A stretch of DNA of 64,000 bases, from positions 975,036 to 1,039,035 of the forward strand of contig JABUFB010000008.1 of assembly GCA_013314775.1 (NCBI GenBank). Reading direction: 5' to 3'. The notes under the pieces were generated by a model that was not told the DNA's origin, made no database searches, and saw only the letters and a program-made list of their open reading frames with translations. Positions 23,686 to 32,838 of the stretch are shown in pieces. Made by a program: the position numbers and the translations under genes. This stretch comes from Armatimonadota bacterium (GTDB taxonomy: Bacteria; Armatimonadota; Zipacnadia; Zipacnadales; JABUFB01). The first letter of the stretch is position 1. Every line of letters starts with the position of its first letter.

Positions 23686-24693
23686 CTACTTCAGAGGCCG
23701 CGGGGAAGCGTAACTGGGGGGCAGGACCGAGGCGATCAACGCCAGGTCCGCGTCCCCCAGACGCCACCCCGCCGCGGAAGCGGACTCTTCGATCTGGTCT
23801 GGGCGCTTCGCTCCACAAATGGCGCAGGTCACCCCTGCCTGCTGCAGGACCCAGTTTATCGCCGTCTGCGCCGGGGTTCGCCCGATACGCGATGCCAGTG
23901 CCTTCAGGTGCTCCACGAATTCCAGATTGCGCTCGAAGGCACCCTCGGCGAACAGAGGGCTTCTGGATCGCACATCAGAGGCGTCCGGCCGGTAATCCGC
24001 CGAGAACTTGCCGGTGAGAAGCCCCTGAGCCATGGGGCCGTACGCCATGACGCCAATGCCCTGCTGAGCGCAGAAGTCCAGGGTGGACGGCACGTGCTCG
24101 CGGTAGAAGAGGTTGACGGGGATCTGATTTGAGATGAGGGGGCCCATGCCCAGGACGCGCCGGAGGTCATCGATGCCGAAGTTGGAGACACCCACGAACC
24201 GAGCCTTGCCGGACTGCCGGATCTCATGCAGCGCACCCACGGAATCCTCGATGGGAATCTCCGGGTCGGGCCAGTGGAGCTGGTACAGATCCACGTAGTC
24301 CGTTCGCAGACGCCGAAGACTGAGGTCGATGGCTTCGTGCAGCCACGCGGGGCTCCCGTCGCTCCAGAAGGACCCGTCCGCACGCACCCGACGGCCACCC
24401 TTGGTGGCAATGATAACCTTGTCCCGGACCCCGGCCAGGGCCGAGCCCAGTACTTCTTCGGAGTGACCGTTGCCGTACACGTCAGCGGTATCGAAGAAAT
24501 TGATGCCCAGATCGAAAGCTCTCTGCGCGGCAGCCGCGGTCTGAGCATCATCCACCTCGCCCCAGCCTGTCGCGCCCATTGCCCATGAGCCGAAGCAGAT
24601 TCGCGAGACCTCCGGGCCACCATTGCCGAGTTGAGCGTATTCCATGAAGGTATCAGCAACCTCCTGTCCGGGAGCACCGTCCATGCCAATCAT
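23686..24693 (-). CDS. Aldo/keto reductase
   Basis: A 335-residue (beta/alpha)8 NADPH-dependent oxidoreductase of the general 'L-glyceraldehyde 3-phosphate reductase/YhdN-like' type. The catalytic tetrad is complete: Asp68 and Tyr73 in NFFDTADVYGNG, Lys98 in IIATKGG, His140 in LYQLHWPDP. VGVSNFG and AYGPMAQGLLTGKF are typical cofactor and substrate loops. ATG 24693 follows the protease stop by 7 bp; the conserved part begins at MEYAQLGNGG (24645), so the true N-terminus may be shorter. No signal peptide. It may be co-transcribed with the protease but its role in that cluster is doubtful. Confidence 0.9.
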   Translation of the reverse strand: MIGMDGAPGQEVADTFMEYAQLGNGGPEVSRICFGSWAMGATGWGEVDDAQTAAAAQRAFDLGINFFDTADVYGNGHSEEVLGSALAGVRDKVIIATKGGRRVRADGSFWSDGSPAWLHEAIDLSLRRLRTDYVDLYQLHWPDPEIPIEDSVGALHEIRQSGKARFVGVSNFGIDDLRRVLGMGPLISNQIPVNLFYREHVPSTLDFCAQQGIGVMAYGPMAQGLLTGKFSADYRPDASDVRSRSPLFAEGAFERNLEFVEHLKALASRIGRTPAQTAINWVLQQAGVTCAICGAKRPDQIEESASAAGWRLGDADLALIASVLPPSYASPRPLK

Positions 24694-24700
24694 GCGCCCC

Positions 24701-25465
24701 CTATTTCTTCAGCGGCTCCCAGACGTGCTTGAAGCGGGATGTGGGCAGGGTCAGGTAGGTTGCCGCATTTTCGCTGCCCATTGAGATGATGCCGACGACC
24801 TCGCCTCGGTCTGTTGTGCACGGGCCACCACTCATGCCCTGCACCGTCCGGGCATCGGTGTTGAAGGCAATGGCCCCTTGCTCGCCGCCGCGCATGACGG
24901 TGGTTACGTGACCCGGCTCCACGCGAACGTTGGGCCCGTAGTAGCTCTGAGCAAGCTCTTCGCCCAAGGGGAAGCCGGCCACGAAGACCCTCGTGCCTTC
25001 AGTGACCTGGTCGCTGCCAATCACGGGCAGCGTGGGCAGAGGATGGTCTGCTTCGAGCTTCAACAGGGCATAGTCCTTACCAATCTCCGAAGGATGCGGA
25101 CCTGCGGGCGTGCCCACGTGCTCGGTGCAGGTAGCCGCGATCTTCTCGGCGTCCTTCTGCCCACTCTTGAAGACCGCGATGATCTCGCCGCACTTGCCGC
25201 CCTTCACCACATGGGCGGCCGTGAGCACGTAACCGTCTTCTCGAATGATGACCCCGCTGCCCTGGGTATCGCCGTCCACGATGATCCAGACCGTGGCGAG
25301 CTTGATCCGCTCAACCACGTCACTGGGACCGAAGAAGGCGTAGCCTACCGCGACACCCGCACACACGAGCGCCAATAGTATGCCGAGGAACAGCGCCAGG
25401 CCGGTCTTGGGGATCAGCCCCGAGTCCAGGGAGCCGCCGATGAGCCGGGGACTATAGTAGGACAT
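24701..25465 (-). CDS. Membrane-anchored trypsin-like (S1/HtrA-type) serine protease
   Basis: A 254-residue protein with a cytoplasmic stub, one transmembrane helix (about 22-45, GLALFLGILLALVCAGVAVG) and a chymotrypsin-fold domain outside. The triad is intact: His85 in VLTAAHVV, Asp131 in GKDYALLKL, Ser212 in GMSGGP. There is no PDZ domain, unlike classic DegP/HtrA. It lies 127 bp after the tubulin-like gene on the same strand, at the end of the Hsp70/tubulin cluster. Membrane anchoring next to a vWA lipoprotein suggests a surface processing or quality-control role; substrate unknown. Confidence 0.85.
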   Translation of the reverse strand: MSYYSPRLIGGSLDSGLIPKTGLALFLGILLALVCAGVAVGYAFFGPSDVVERIKLATVWIIVDGDTQGSGVIIREDGYVLTAAHVVKGGKCGEIIAVFKSGQKDAEKIAATCTEHVGTPAGPHPSEIGKDYALLKLEADHPLPTLPVIGSDQVTEGTRVFVAGFPLGEELAQSYYGPNVRVEPGHVTTVMRGGEQGAIAFNTDARTVQGMSGGPCTTDRGEVVGIISMGSENAATYLTLPTSRFKHVWEPLKK

Positions 25466-25592
25466 GCCGATGCACCCCTGTACAGGAACGGGTGTATGTC
25501 AGACGGCGAATGACAGATGGCCTGACCGGGGGACTGGCATCGCGGCTCGCCGCCGTCTGCCAAGCGGGTGCCTGTGCCCCCATGCAGCGCCC

Positions 25593-28500
25593 TCAGTCCG
25601 TATACGGCACAAAAGACATGTTGCAGTTCGGACAGGACGGCGGGATCGACTGGACCTCCGGGCCCAGGAAGATCCCGCAGTTGCGGTTCCGGCAGTAATA
25701 TCCCGGGCGCCGTCCCATCGGCGGATCGAGCACGTGGTCCGCGTACGGGTGTCGATCAATCTTCGACTGCTCTTCACTGATCAGGTCAAAATGGTCTTCA
25801 AAGCCGCGGATAACATTGGCCGCTCGGGCGTCGTCCAGATCACGCAGGCCGAGCCGTGCCATTTCGTGGGTGCGCGCCTCGCCAGTGTCGGTGATCTCGA
25901 TGCGCCCCTTGACCGCCGTGGTGATGCGCAGGGCCTCAGGCTTACCCATCTCGTTGATGCGGTCCTGGATCATCTGCGCCAACACCGTGCGGGTCTCATT
26001 GCGGTAGGCCAGTTCGCCGACGCTCACCCCGAAGTCGGTGGGCAAGGTAAGCAGGCGGCGAGGCATCCCGGGCGCCTGAGCAAGCTCCATGCTGAACTCC
26101 TGGCGCTCCTGGGAGTAACTGAGCAGCCCCAGCAGAATCGCACCAACAAAGAACTGCTCGGCTTCGCGGATGTCTCTCTCGCCCGGCGGACGCGGGCGCA
26201 CCCCGGTACGGGCAAAAGCGGTCATCTCCTGTACCCGGCCTGCCACCGCACGAACGCCCTGGATCTTCTCTTCGCGCTCGGCAATGTCATACCCGCGGAT
26301 GATCCGAGTTGGATAAGCCGCCCGCTCACGCAAGAGAATGACCATGTAGGGATCTTGCACTTCCTGCAGCCACTTGTCGGTCCCCGGAGAGGTGAAACCT
26401 GTACGTCCCGCGGCAGCATTGACCGCATCGGTCAGCGCCGCCTTGAATTCCGGCCAGGCATCGGGATCCTGGGCGCCGCTGAAGAAGGCCCACCACCCAT
26501 CACGCGGATTGATCGGGTCGATGTCCGAATACTTGGGGTGCTGCAGGTTGAGTTCGGCAAGCTCCATGCCCTCGTCCACAACCTGGTTGATCTCGGCGGA
26601 GAGCCCGGCCGACTTGACCGCAGCCTCCTGGAAACGCTCGATCACCCGCTCGTCGTAGATGATGGGTGGAGTACCCGCGGGCGCGCGGCGTCGGTAGCGG
26701 TCGCGGATGTGCTCGCAGATGGCGTTCACATAACGCATCTGAACCAGCCCGCCGCGGGCGGCGTCGGTGGGGCAGGTGGAAGTGAAAGGCCGGCTGTCGT
26801 CATTGTCCAGGGGCGCACGAAAAGCAGCGTCGATCTCCTGGACACGCGTGGGTTCCAGCAACCCGCGCAGGAACTTGTCCCGGGTGCCGTCGTCCGGGTC
26901 CTTCATCACGCGATCCATCTTCAGGTCTACGACCTGCTCGCTGAACAGCATGCTTGTCCGGCGATCCAACGGTCGGGCCATGATCGCCGCATAGGCCCCG
27001 GTGGCCTCGTCGTGCCACTTGCCAAGGTACTCCAGCAGGTGGGTCAGACGAGCATCCAGGGCGGCAAGCACCGGGCGCGCCAAGTCGTTGTACAGATCCT
27101 TCTTGGCCGCCAGGAGTATGGCCTCGGCCGCCCGGTTGTATGTCTCGCAGACCATCACCCGGGGCTTGAGCATCTCGCGCCGCGCCGCGTGTTCGTTGAG
27201 CCAGCGAAAGCCGTAGATCGGCGGGATTCTCAGGAGCCAGTCCCCTCGCACAGCCTTGATGGCCTGGCGGGCATCGTCAAGCGTGTAGCCGGGAACCTTG
27301 GTGGCCGCAAGTTCCGCGTCGATACGTTTCAGTTCGGCCGTGAGCGCCTGGCGCAAGGCTCGCACCAGGCCCAGCGCGTATCGCGGACCCTGATCAAGGC
27401 GGAAGACCCGGGGCATAAGCCAGTCCACCACGGCCTGCTCCAGCCAGCGCGTGTTGCGCAGACGTCTTGTGTTGTACTCGACGCACTTCGTGAAGTACCC
27501 ATCAGGCCGGAGTGCGCCATCCAGCTTCTGCTCGAGGTCTTGGAAGGATTCATCGGAGAACTCGTCGGCGAAGGTGCGCCGGATCTGCTCGTTCATCCAG
27601 TCCTGGGGGCGGATTCCACCGGCCACATCCCGCAGGTCTTCCGGCACTTCGGTGAGCTGAAGCAGCAGGCCGTCGTCGGCGGCGCGGGTCGCTCCCACTC
27701 CCACGAGGCTCAGCAGGTCGTGAACATCCCTGTCGCTGGGGTCCTGAGGCTGAGCACCGTCGGAGTGGACCCGGTCGGCGGCTACATGCAACCAGCTCTC
27801 GATGAACTCCGACACTGTACGGTGGTAGCAGGCCTGGTGGCAGACGTCGGCAGGGAACTCGATGGAGGAGACCCCAAAAGTCAGAAAGCGCAGAGGGTAG
27901 CCATCCAGGTCGTACTCCGCCATGTCGGGGCCGAAATCGACTCGGCGCGACTGGGCCTCCTGGGTCTGGGCGATGACATCCACGTAGACGTATTCGGAGA
28001 TACGCCGCAGGAAGTCAGAGAAGCCGATTTCACCCCGCGGCCCAGACGGCGAGACGAGGTAGCAGTAATCGTAGCAGGCCGCGCGCGTACGCACTGGGAC
28101 CTGTTGTGGGAACTTGGCCTCGTACACCACCCCGCTGCGGTTGTAGAAGTCCAGCTCTGACAGAAGCGCCGCGGTGTTGCGGGTGAACTGCCGCTCGCTG
28201 GTGGCATCCTGCCGAGCAATCGCGAGAATCCCGATGCGTTCAGCCTGAACGCCTTCATTCCGGAGTATCTCGTGAACGATGTAACCCATGTCAATGAATA
28301 CGCCCGCACCGGTCCCGCCGCAACTCGAGGAGATGACATAGACCCTCGCCGGGCCCACCTGCACCTCATTGTCGGGGTCGATACCAAGCTGGGTCTTGAT
28401 TTGGGCATCGGTTACGGTGCTGACCCTTGAAGCCTTGTTCGCCACCTGGTTCCACATCTGCTGGAAACTCTGAGATGCCAGGAAAGCGAGACGGCCGAAC

Positions 28501-28841
28501 ATGCGCACGCCCTGGGCGCCTTGCTGGAACCCGCCCTTGTCGGCCCGTTTGAGTGCGTCCATGTCCACCCAGCTCTTCAGGCCGATATGCTCGAACTCCT
28601 CGGGATTGGTCATCATCCGCGCAACCTGATCGGGATGCGGGTTGATGAGAATCCCGTCAGGCCCCGCTGCATCCGGGTTGTTATTGTCCGTATCAACGAA
28701 GAGGAACTGGACGAACGGCAGGCGGCTGACATTGCCGTAGCGCCATTCCAGGCGCTCGCGGAGCATCCGCGCGACAGATGTCCCCGTGCCGCCGAGGGCG
28801 ATGACGAAGACCGGATTGAAGGTCGTAGGCATGCGCTGCAT
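25593..28841 (-). CDS. Very large tubulin/FtsZ-superfamily GTPase (Tubulin_2-like) with C-terminal zinc ribbon
   Basis: A 1082-residue protein, far longer than FtsZ or TubZ. The N-terminus PVFVIALGGTGTSVARMLRERL has the first nucleotide loop of the tubulin fold, and SSSCGGTGAGVFIDMG (about 171-186) is the tubulin/FtsZ G-box GGTGxG. The order resembles the family Pfam calls 'tubulin-like' (Tubulin_2). I did not find a clear T7 catalytic loop. The long middle part is helical, with ILLRERAAYPTRI and IREAEQFFVGAILLGLLSYS. The C-terminus ends in a zinc ribbon, CRNRNC followed by CPNC. ATG 28832 with GGGGG ten bases upstream is an alternative start. It is the largest product of the Hsp70/vWA operon and may form GTP-dependent filaments. 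Confidence 0.8.
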   Translation of the reverse strand: MQRMPTTFNPVFVIALGGTGTSVARMLRERLEWRYGNVSRLPFVQFLFVDTDNNNPDAAGPDGILINPHPDQVARMMTNPEEFEHIGLKSWVDMDALKRADKGGFQQGAQGVRMFGRLAFLASQSFQQMWNQVANKASRVSTVTDAQIKTQLGIDPDNEVQVGPARVYVISSSCGGTGAGVFIDMGYIVHEILRNEGVQAERIGILAIARQDATSERQFTRNTAALLSELDFYNRSGVVYEAKFPQQVPVRTRAACYDYCYLVSPSGPRGEIGFSDFLRRISEYVYVDVIAQTQEAQSRRVDFGPDMAEYDLDGYPLRFLTFGVSSIEFPADVCHQACYHRTVSEFIESWLHVAADRVHSDGAQPQDPSDRDVHDLLSLVGVGATRAADDGLLLQLTEVPEDLRDVAGGIRPQDWMNEQIRRTFADEFSDESFQDLEQKLDGALRPDGYFTKCVEYNTRRLRNTRWLEQAVVDWLMPRVFRLDQGPRYALGLVRALRQALTAELKRIDAELAATKVPGYTLDDARQAIKAVRGDWLLRIPPIYGFRWLNEHAARREMLKPRVMVCETYNRAAEAILLAAKKDLYNDLARPVLAALDARLTHLLEYLGKWHDEATGAYAAIMARPLDRRTSMLFSEQVVDLKMDRVMKDPDDGTRDKFLRGLLEPTRVQEIDAAFRAPLDNDDSRPFTSTCPTDAARGGLVQMRYVNAICEHIRDRYRRRAPAGTPPIIYDERVIERFQEAAVKSAGLSAEINQVVDEGMELAELNLQHPKYSDIDPINPRDGWWAFFSGAQDPDAWPEFKAALTDAVNAAAGRTGFTSPGTDKWLQEVQDPYMVILLRERAAYPTRIIRGYDIAEREEKIQGVRAVAGRVQEMTAFARTGVRPRPPGERDIREAEQFFVGAILLGLLSYSQERQEFSMELAQAPGMPRRLLTLPTDFGVSVGELAYRNETRTVLAQMIQDRINEMGKPEALRITTAVKGRIEITDTGEARTHEMARLGLRDLDDARAANVIRGFEDHFDLISEEQSKIDRHPYADHVLDPPMGRRPGYYCRNRNCGIFLGPEVQSIPPSCPNCNMSFVPYTD

Positions 28842-28907
28842 ACCCCCAGAAACGAAGACAGGTACAGTTGACGCGTCCGGCAGTTCGGCTGAAGCACGCC
28901 GTTCAGA

Positions 28908-29273
28908 CTACCACGCAGTATCCATTTTCCTGGGCCGGGGCCAGATAGCCCAGATCAGGATCAACTTGATGAGGACCACGGCCATGAGCAGGATGAAGTC
29001 GCCGATGACGCCGGAGGTTGGGCCCGGGCTGTAGCGCCACCAGACGAAGTACTCCTGGAGGTCCGGGAACACAAACAGCACACCGATGGCGAACAGGATG
29101 ATGCCGTAGGTGTATCCCAGCCGGATCGACAGTCCCGCAGCAAGTGCGCACAGGCCGTAGAACACCCAGTAGATGAACAGGGTCAGGAGCCAGCAGCCCA
29201 CTCCCACGGCCACCAGCAAGCCCAGGTCACGGGGCTGTCGGATCATCGCGAACAGATAGAGGATGTTTTCCAA
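28908..29273 (-). CDS. Small polytopic membrane protein of the Hsp70/tubulin cluster
   Basis: A 121-residue protein with four likely membrane segments: GLLVAVGVGCWLLTLFIYWV, YGLCALAAGLSIRLGYTYGI, IILFAIGVLFVFP, and DFILLMAVVLIKLILIWAIW. The C-terminus PRPRKMDTAW is basic and probably cytoplasmic. No family recognised. It lies 49 bp after the vWA gene and 66 bp before the tubulin-like gene, so it may anchor the cytosolic assembly to the membrane. Confidence 0.75.
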   Translation of the reverse strand: MENILYLFAMIRQPRDLGLLVAVGVGCWLLTLFIYWVFYGLCALAAGLSIRLGYTYGIILFAIGVLFVFPDLQEYFVWWRYSPGPTSGVIGDFILLMAVVLIKLILIWAIWPRPRKMDTAW

Positions 29274-29322
29274 GGCGCGTCCCTCCCCGCGCTGGGCGGT
29301 GCGGTCAGGCTGGTCTGCAGAT

Positions 29323-30642
29323 TCAGCCGACGATACAGCCGATGAGCACGATCAGGGCCGTGATCATGCCGATGATCGGCCCAGTATTGGTGGCGAAGAA
29401 GTCCGCCGCGTGAATGTCCAGAGACTGCTCGCCGGGCACGCCGTCGATGGCGATACGCAATGTGACCGGCTTGCCCAGCGGCACGCTGAGTTCGGTGCGG
29501 CCGTCATTGAGGCGAACCCCCCGCCGGGCAGTCACCACTATCTGCGGCCCTTTGCCTTCAAAAGCCGCCAGCGGCCGGTCGTCCAGGCCGGGCACGGGAA
29601 GGAAGACCACCCCGCGCGGGCTGATTCCCCGGCCGGACTGTACAAGGATGCGTCCCCCGAAGGCGCGGATGGTCTCGCGGGTGTCACCCAGGAGCAGCCG
29701 GTGCCGCCACGCCAGAGGCAGGCCGAGCAGGGCAACCAAAGACAGGATGGCCACGATCATAAACACGATCCGCCAGCCCGAGTAGTCAGGTGGCGGCGGC
29801 GGTATGTAGGTAGTGGCGGGCGCGGTGACGGTCGTCTGGGCTTCCACGCGCTTGCGATCCACCCCGTCGGCCCGGGCGTAGTCTGCGTCAGGGCCGATGA
29901 TGCGGTGCAGGATGATCTGTCTGCCCTCACTGGTACCGTACTTCCCGGCCGCAAACTCCCCGTCATCGCCGGCAAAATCCTTGCGCAGGGCTTCGAGGCG
30001 CTCCCGAGTGTACTTCTGCTTGCCGAAGGCCATGTCGGGGGTGTACGTGTCCGAAAAGATCAGGACTACCGGGCACAGCTTCCCGCCAGTGTCCTTCCAG
30101 AGCTTCAGAGCGCGCTCCATGCAGTAGCCCCGGGCATCCAGGACATTGCTGCCCCGGCTTTCGGGGTCCACGAGACTCTCCAGGCCTTCCAGAGCGTGGG
30201 TGAGGTTTTCGCGGGCTTCATCCGGATCGTCGTAGTCGAAGGTGCTCACGTTGTTCTCGCGAATGCGGCTGTCCCACGGGATGACAACGATCCTGTCCCC
30301 TGGGCAGAAGAAGAAGCCGCACATGTCGGTGAGGACCTTGATCGTGTCTTCAAGAACACCTTTGGCGTGAGCGCTGCCCGAGACGTCGATTCCCAGCGCA
30401 AAGGCCCCATTGACCGAACTCAGATGCGGAGCGGCGGAGAGCAGGTCGTCGCGGATACGGTCAAAGGTAGCAAAGGCATCAGTGCGCTCGATTACCGGCT
30501 TCGGCGCAGGCCCGGGTTTCGGAGGCGGTGGAGGCGGGGCAGGCGTAGACTTCCCGGCCAGCAGGACGCAGCCGGGAAGGGAACTGACGAACGCAAGAGC
30601 CATGCTGACCAGCGCCGACAACGTGACAAGCCGCCTGCTCAT
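29323..30642 (-). CDS. vWA-domain lipoprotein with extra membrane segments
   Basis: A 439-residue protein from ATG 30642. A lipoprotein signal ends LPGC (Cys25), followed by a Pro-rich linker (about 34-49) and a von Willebrand A domain with an intact MIDAS start DVSGS (86-90; FALGIDVSGSAHAKG) and VVLIFSDTYTPD. A second Pro-rich stretch leads to a hydrophobic helix (GWRIVFMIVAILSLVALLGL), then a beta-rich domain (ILVQSGRGISPRGVVFLPVPG) and a C-terminal hydrophobic segment (IIGMITALIVLIGCIVG). vWA domains bind partners through a metal. The gene begins 4 bp after the upstream beta-propeller gene ends, so they are tightly coupled. Confidence 0.8.
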   Translation of the reverse strand: MSRRLVTLSALVSMALAFVSSLPGCVLLAGKSTPAPPPPPPKPGPAPKPVIERTDAFATFDRIRDDLLSAAPHLSSVNGAFALGIDVSGSAHAKGVLEDTIKVLTDMCGFFFCPGDRIVVIPWDSRIRENNVSTFDYDDPDEARENLTHALEGLESLVDPESRGSNVLDARGYCMERALKLWKDTGGKLCPVVLIFSDTYTPDMAFGKQKYTRERLEALRKDFAGDDGEFAAGKYGTSEGRQIILHRIIGPDADYARADGVDRKRVEAQTTVTAPATTYIPPPPPDYSGWRIVFMIVAILSLVALLGLPLAWRHRLLLGDTRETIRAFGGRILVQSGRGISPRGVVFLPVPGLDDRPLAAFEGKGPQIVVTARRGVRLNDGRTELSVPLGKPVTLRIAIDGVPGEQSLDIHAADFFATNTGPIIGMITALIVLIGCIVG

Positions 30643-30646
30643 ACGT

Positions 30647-32104
30647 TCACGTCTTCGGGACCGTGTAAGCAAAGACCTCACCTGTGGTCATGTCCCCCAG
30701 CAGCAATAGCCGGTCCGATGCGGCAAGGAAGGCGCGTCCTGAACCGGGCGCCGCCAGTGTCGGCCGGGCACGCGTGGCAGAATGCACCATACGCGGTGCA
30801 AGATCGCCCGGGGCCCCCAGGAGCGATGCCAGCCACACGCCGGGGTCATTGTCGCGCTCCAGCAACAGAAGCGTGTCCATCGCCATATCGCCCGTGGCGT
30901 CTATCCCGTGAAACACGGAGACCGGCGGACTCGCCGGCCGCCCCAGGTCGAACTGGTAGAAATCGCGCACATCATCGTAGAAAAAGGCCAGGCGACGCCC
31001 CACCCGCGGGCCGATCAGTGACGGGCGAGTGCCCGGCATACGGCCGAGTGCAACAGTTCCGTCCCTGAGTGACACCCGTACCAGCGCCGTTCCCCGGTCC
31101 TGGCTGAATGAAAGCAGGACGGCGTATTGGCCGGTCACTGCAGGTACAGACACATAGTCATACACATCATTCGACCAGAATGTGCCAGGTTCCTCCATCC
31201 CCGACATGGACAGTCGCAGCAGGTTGCCGGACCCATCACGCAGCAGGAATGCGTCGTCGGTTGCAGCGGGCCAGCCAACGGGCTGCTCGCGTCTTCCCGG
31301 ATGCGCCGGCACATCCGTAGCCCGAAGCAATCCCCGCTCACCCCGGCAGAGAGCGCACGTGTCGTACAGGCGCAGGAGAAGCTCCCCGGAAGGCCCGGTT
31401 GAGCAGATGAGCAGACGGTCATCGACGATGCCGGCCTTGTGATCGCGGCCTTCCAGGGGCACTTCGAAGCACGGGTCGCCGTCGCCGATGAAGCAAGCCG
31501 CGAGCCGATCACCAACCACCGCGTAAAGGTACCGCTCGGAAACCTGGATGTCCGCGTACTCATGTGTCCCGGGAGTCAGCAACGGGTGCTGGGTCCACAG
31601 GTCAAGATCCCTACCGGTGTCCTCGCTGACGCAGCGAACCGCACCCCGCGCAGTGGGGAAGTACACTCGCCCGAAGGCGCAGACAGGCCGACCGACTGGC
31701 TCACCAAGCCGCCAGACAAGAGGCTCGCGGGGTTCCGAACCCTCCCCCGCGAGATGCACCCGACCGGTCCGGTGCATATTAGCCAGCGGCCCTCGGGAGC
31801 CGTCGCGGATATGCCGCACCGGTCCCGCACAGCCTTCAGGGCAGTTCAGTGGCTGGTCCGCGGTCACGAGAACCGGGTGGCGGCACCGCGCACACTGGAC
31901 GTACAGCGCGCCACAACGAGGACAGGCGCATTCATCCGCGACCCTGAGGAGCGCACCGGGGCGCGACGGGCACGCCTGGCACTCGAACACCTGGGCGCAG
32001 CCGCAGTGCGGGCAGTAGCGGTGGGTCGCCGAGGGCGGCTCGATGGTCGCCCGGCAGTGCGGGTTGTGGCAACGCTCCATGTCGTAGAGCTCGATCTCCA
32101 GCAT
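30647..32104 (-). CDS. Zinc-ribbon plus beta-propeller (PQQ/WD-like) protein
   Basis: A 485-residue protein. The first 95 residues carry several CxxC-type pairs (RYCPHCGCAQ, FECQACPS, CACPRCGALYVQCARC, NCPEGC), which read as two or three zinc ribbons. The remainder (about 130-485) is a repetitive beta-strand pattern such as PVCAFGRVYFPTARGAVRCV, ERYLYAVVGDRLAACFIG and DDAFLLRDGSGNLLRLSM, typical of a PQQ/WD-like propeller. No catalytic motif or signal peptide. It is probably a cytosolic scaffold of the Hsp70/tubulin system. It starts 6 bp after the GrpE-like gene. Confidence 0.72.
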   Translation of the reverse strand: MLEIELYDMERCHNPHCRATIEPPSATHRYCPHCGCAQVFECQACPSRPGALLRVADECACPRCGALYVQCARCRHPVLVTADQPLNCPEGCAGPVRHIRDGSRGPLANMHRTGRVHLAGEGSEPREPLVWRLGEPVGRPVCAFGRVYFPTARGAVRCVSEDTGRDLDLWTQHPLLTPGTHEYADIQVSERYLYAVVGDRLAACFIGDGDPCFEVPLEGRDHKAGIVDDRLLICSTGPSGELLLRLYDTCALCRGERGLLRATDVPAHPGRREQPVGWPAATDDAFLLRDGSGNLLRLSMSGMEEPGTFWSNDVYDYVSVPAVTGQYAVLLSFSQDRGTALVRVSLRDGTVALGRMPGTRPSLIGPRVGRRLAFFYDDVRDFYQFDLGRPASPPVSVFHGIDATGDMAMDTLLLLERDNDPGVWLASLLGAPGDLAPRMVHSATRARPTLAAPGSGRAFLAASDRLLLLGDMTTGEVFAYTVPKT

Positions 32105-32110
32105 CGCGTA

Positions 32111-32818
32111 CTACTCCTGCCCGGATCTCTTGCGTCCGAGAACGCCGCCATCCAGCCTGTCACTGGGGATGTCATCCAGATCCGGCAGCGTAGGCAACAC
32201 GCCCCCTTCCGCGGCATAGCGGATGACCTCGGCCCGCACCAGCACGTCGTCACCCAGGAGCCAACCCGCATCTTCCACCGAACAGACCGTATTGTCCAGG
32301 GCGGGATCTTGTGCCACACGCGTTTCGACGACCTCGTGGCGCACCGGATCGATCCGATCCCCCGGACGCACGAGCATGATGCTGAGGCCGAGATCGCCGG
32401 CCAGCTGTTCGGCTGCAGCGGCGCGGGCCCGCATTATCGCCGCATCGAGCCGGGCGAGAGCCTCGTCCGTAGCGGGACCTTCATTCGAGGGCGAAAGAAC
32501 AGCAGCCAGCCTGCGCAGGCCCTGGGCAAGGGTCGGGGTGTCGCGAGGACCGGAGAGCTTGCGCATTACCTGAGTCTCGAGATCATCAAGGCCGGCTTCG
32601 CGGAAGGCCAGGGATTCAGCCGCGGCGCCCTGCGACCGAGCGTCCGCAAGCAGAAGGCGCGCCTCCGCGAGTGCAGTACGAAACGGCGCATCACTTGCAG
32701 CGTCAGGGGCGCGGTCAAGGTCATCCAGACGCTTGCGCAGGCCATCCACGTCAAACTGTCCCAGCCGCCGGGTGAGATCATTCATGTCGCCCGCGGCGGA
32801 TGTGTCTTGGTCGTTCAT
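32111..32818 (-). CDS. GrpE-like protein (putative nucleotide exchange factor)
   Basis: A 235-residue protein from ATG 32818, which has GGGGGAG six bases upstream. The N-terminal two thirds is helical and Leu/Ala/Asp-rich, consistent with coiled coil. The C-terminal region LVRPGDRIDPVRHEVVETR, then WLLGDDVLVRAEVIRYA, matches the beta-domain pattern of GrpE (G..FDP..HEAV ... lLRPA.V.V). GrpE exchanges nucleotide on DnaK/Hsp70, and the Hsp70-like gene is immediately upstream, so partnership is likely. Similarity is partial; it could be a GrpE-derived regulator. The repeat element at 32839-32942 lies just upstream. Confidence 0.65.
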   Translation of the reverse strand: MNDQDTSAAGDMNDLTRRLGQFDVDGLRKRLDDLDRAPDAASDAPFRTALAEARLLLADARSQGAAAESLAFREAGLDDLETQVMRKLSGPRDTPTLAQGLRRLAAVLSPSNEGPATDEALARLDAAIMRARAAAAEQLAGDLGLSIMLVRPGDRIDPVRHEVVETRVAQDPALDNTVCSVEDAGWLLGDDVLVRAEVIRYAAEGGVLPTLPDLDDIPSDRLDGGVLGRKRSGQE

Positions 32819-32838
32819 GGGCGGCTCCCCCTGCATCA

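Noticed and set aside
25464-28160. 898-codon plus-strand frame antisense to the tubulin-like gene
   Set aside because: Arg/His/Val-rich shadow sequence without motifs; the opposite strand encodes clear tubulin G-box and zinc-ribbon sequence.
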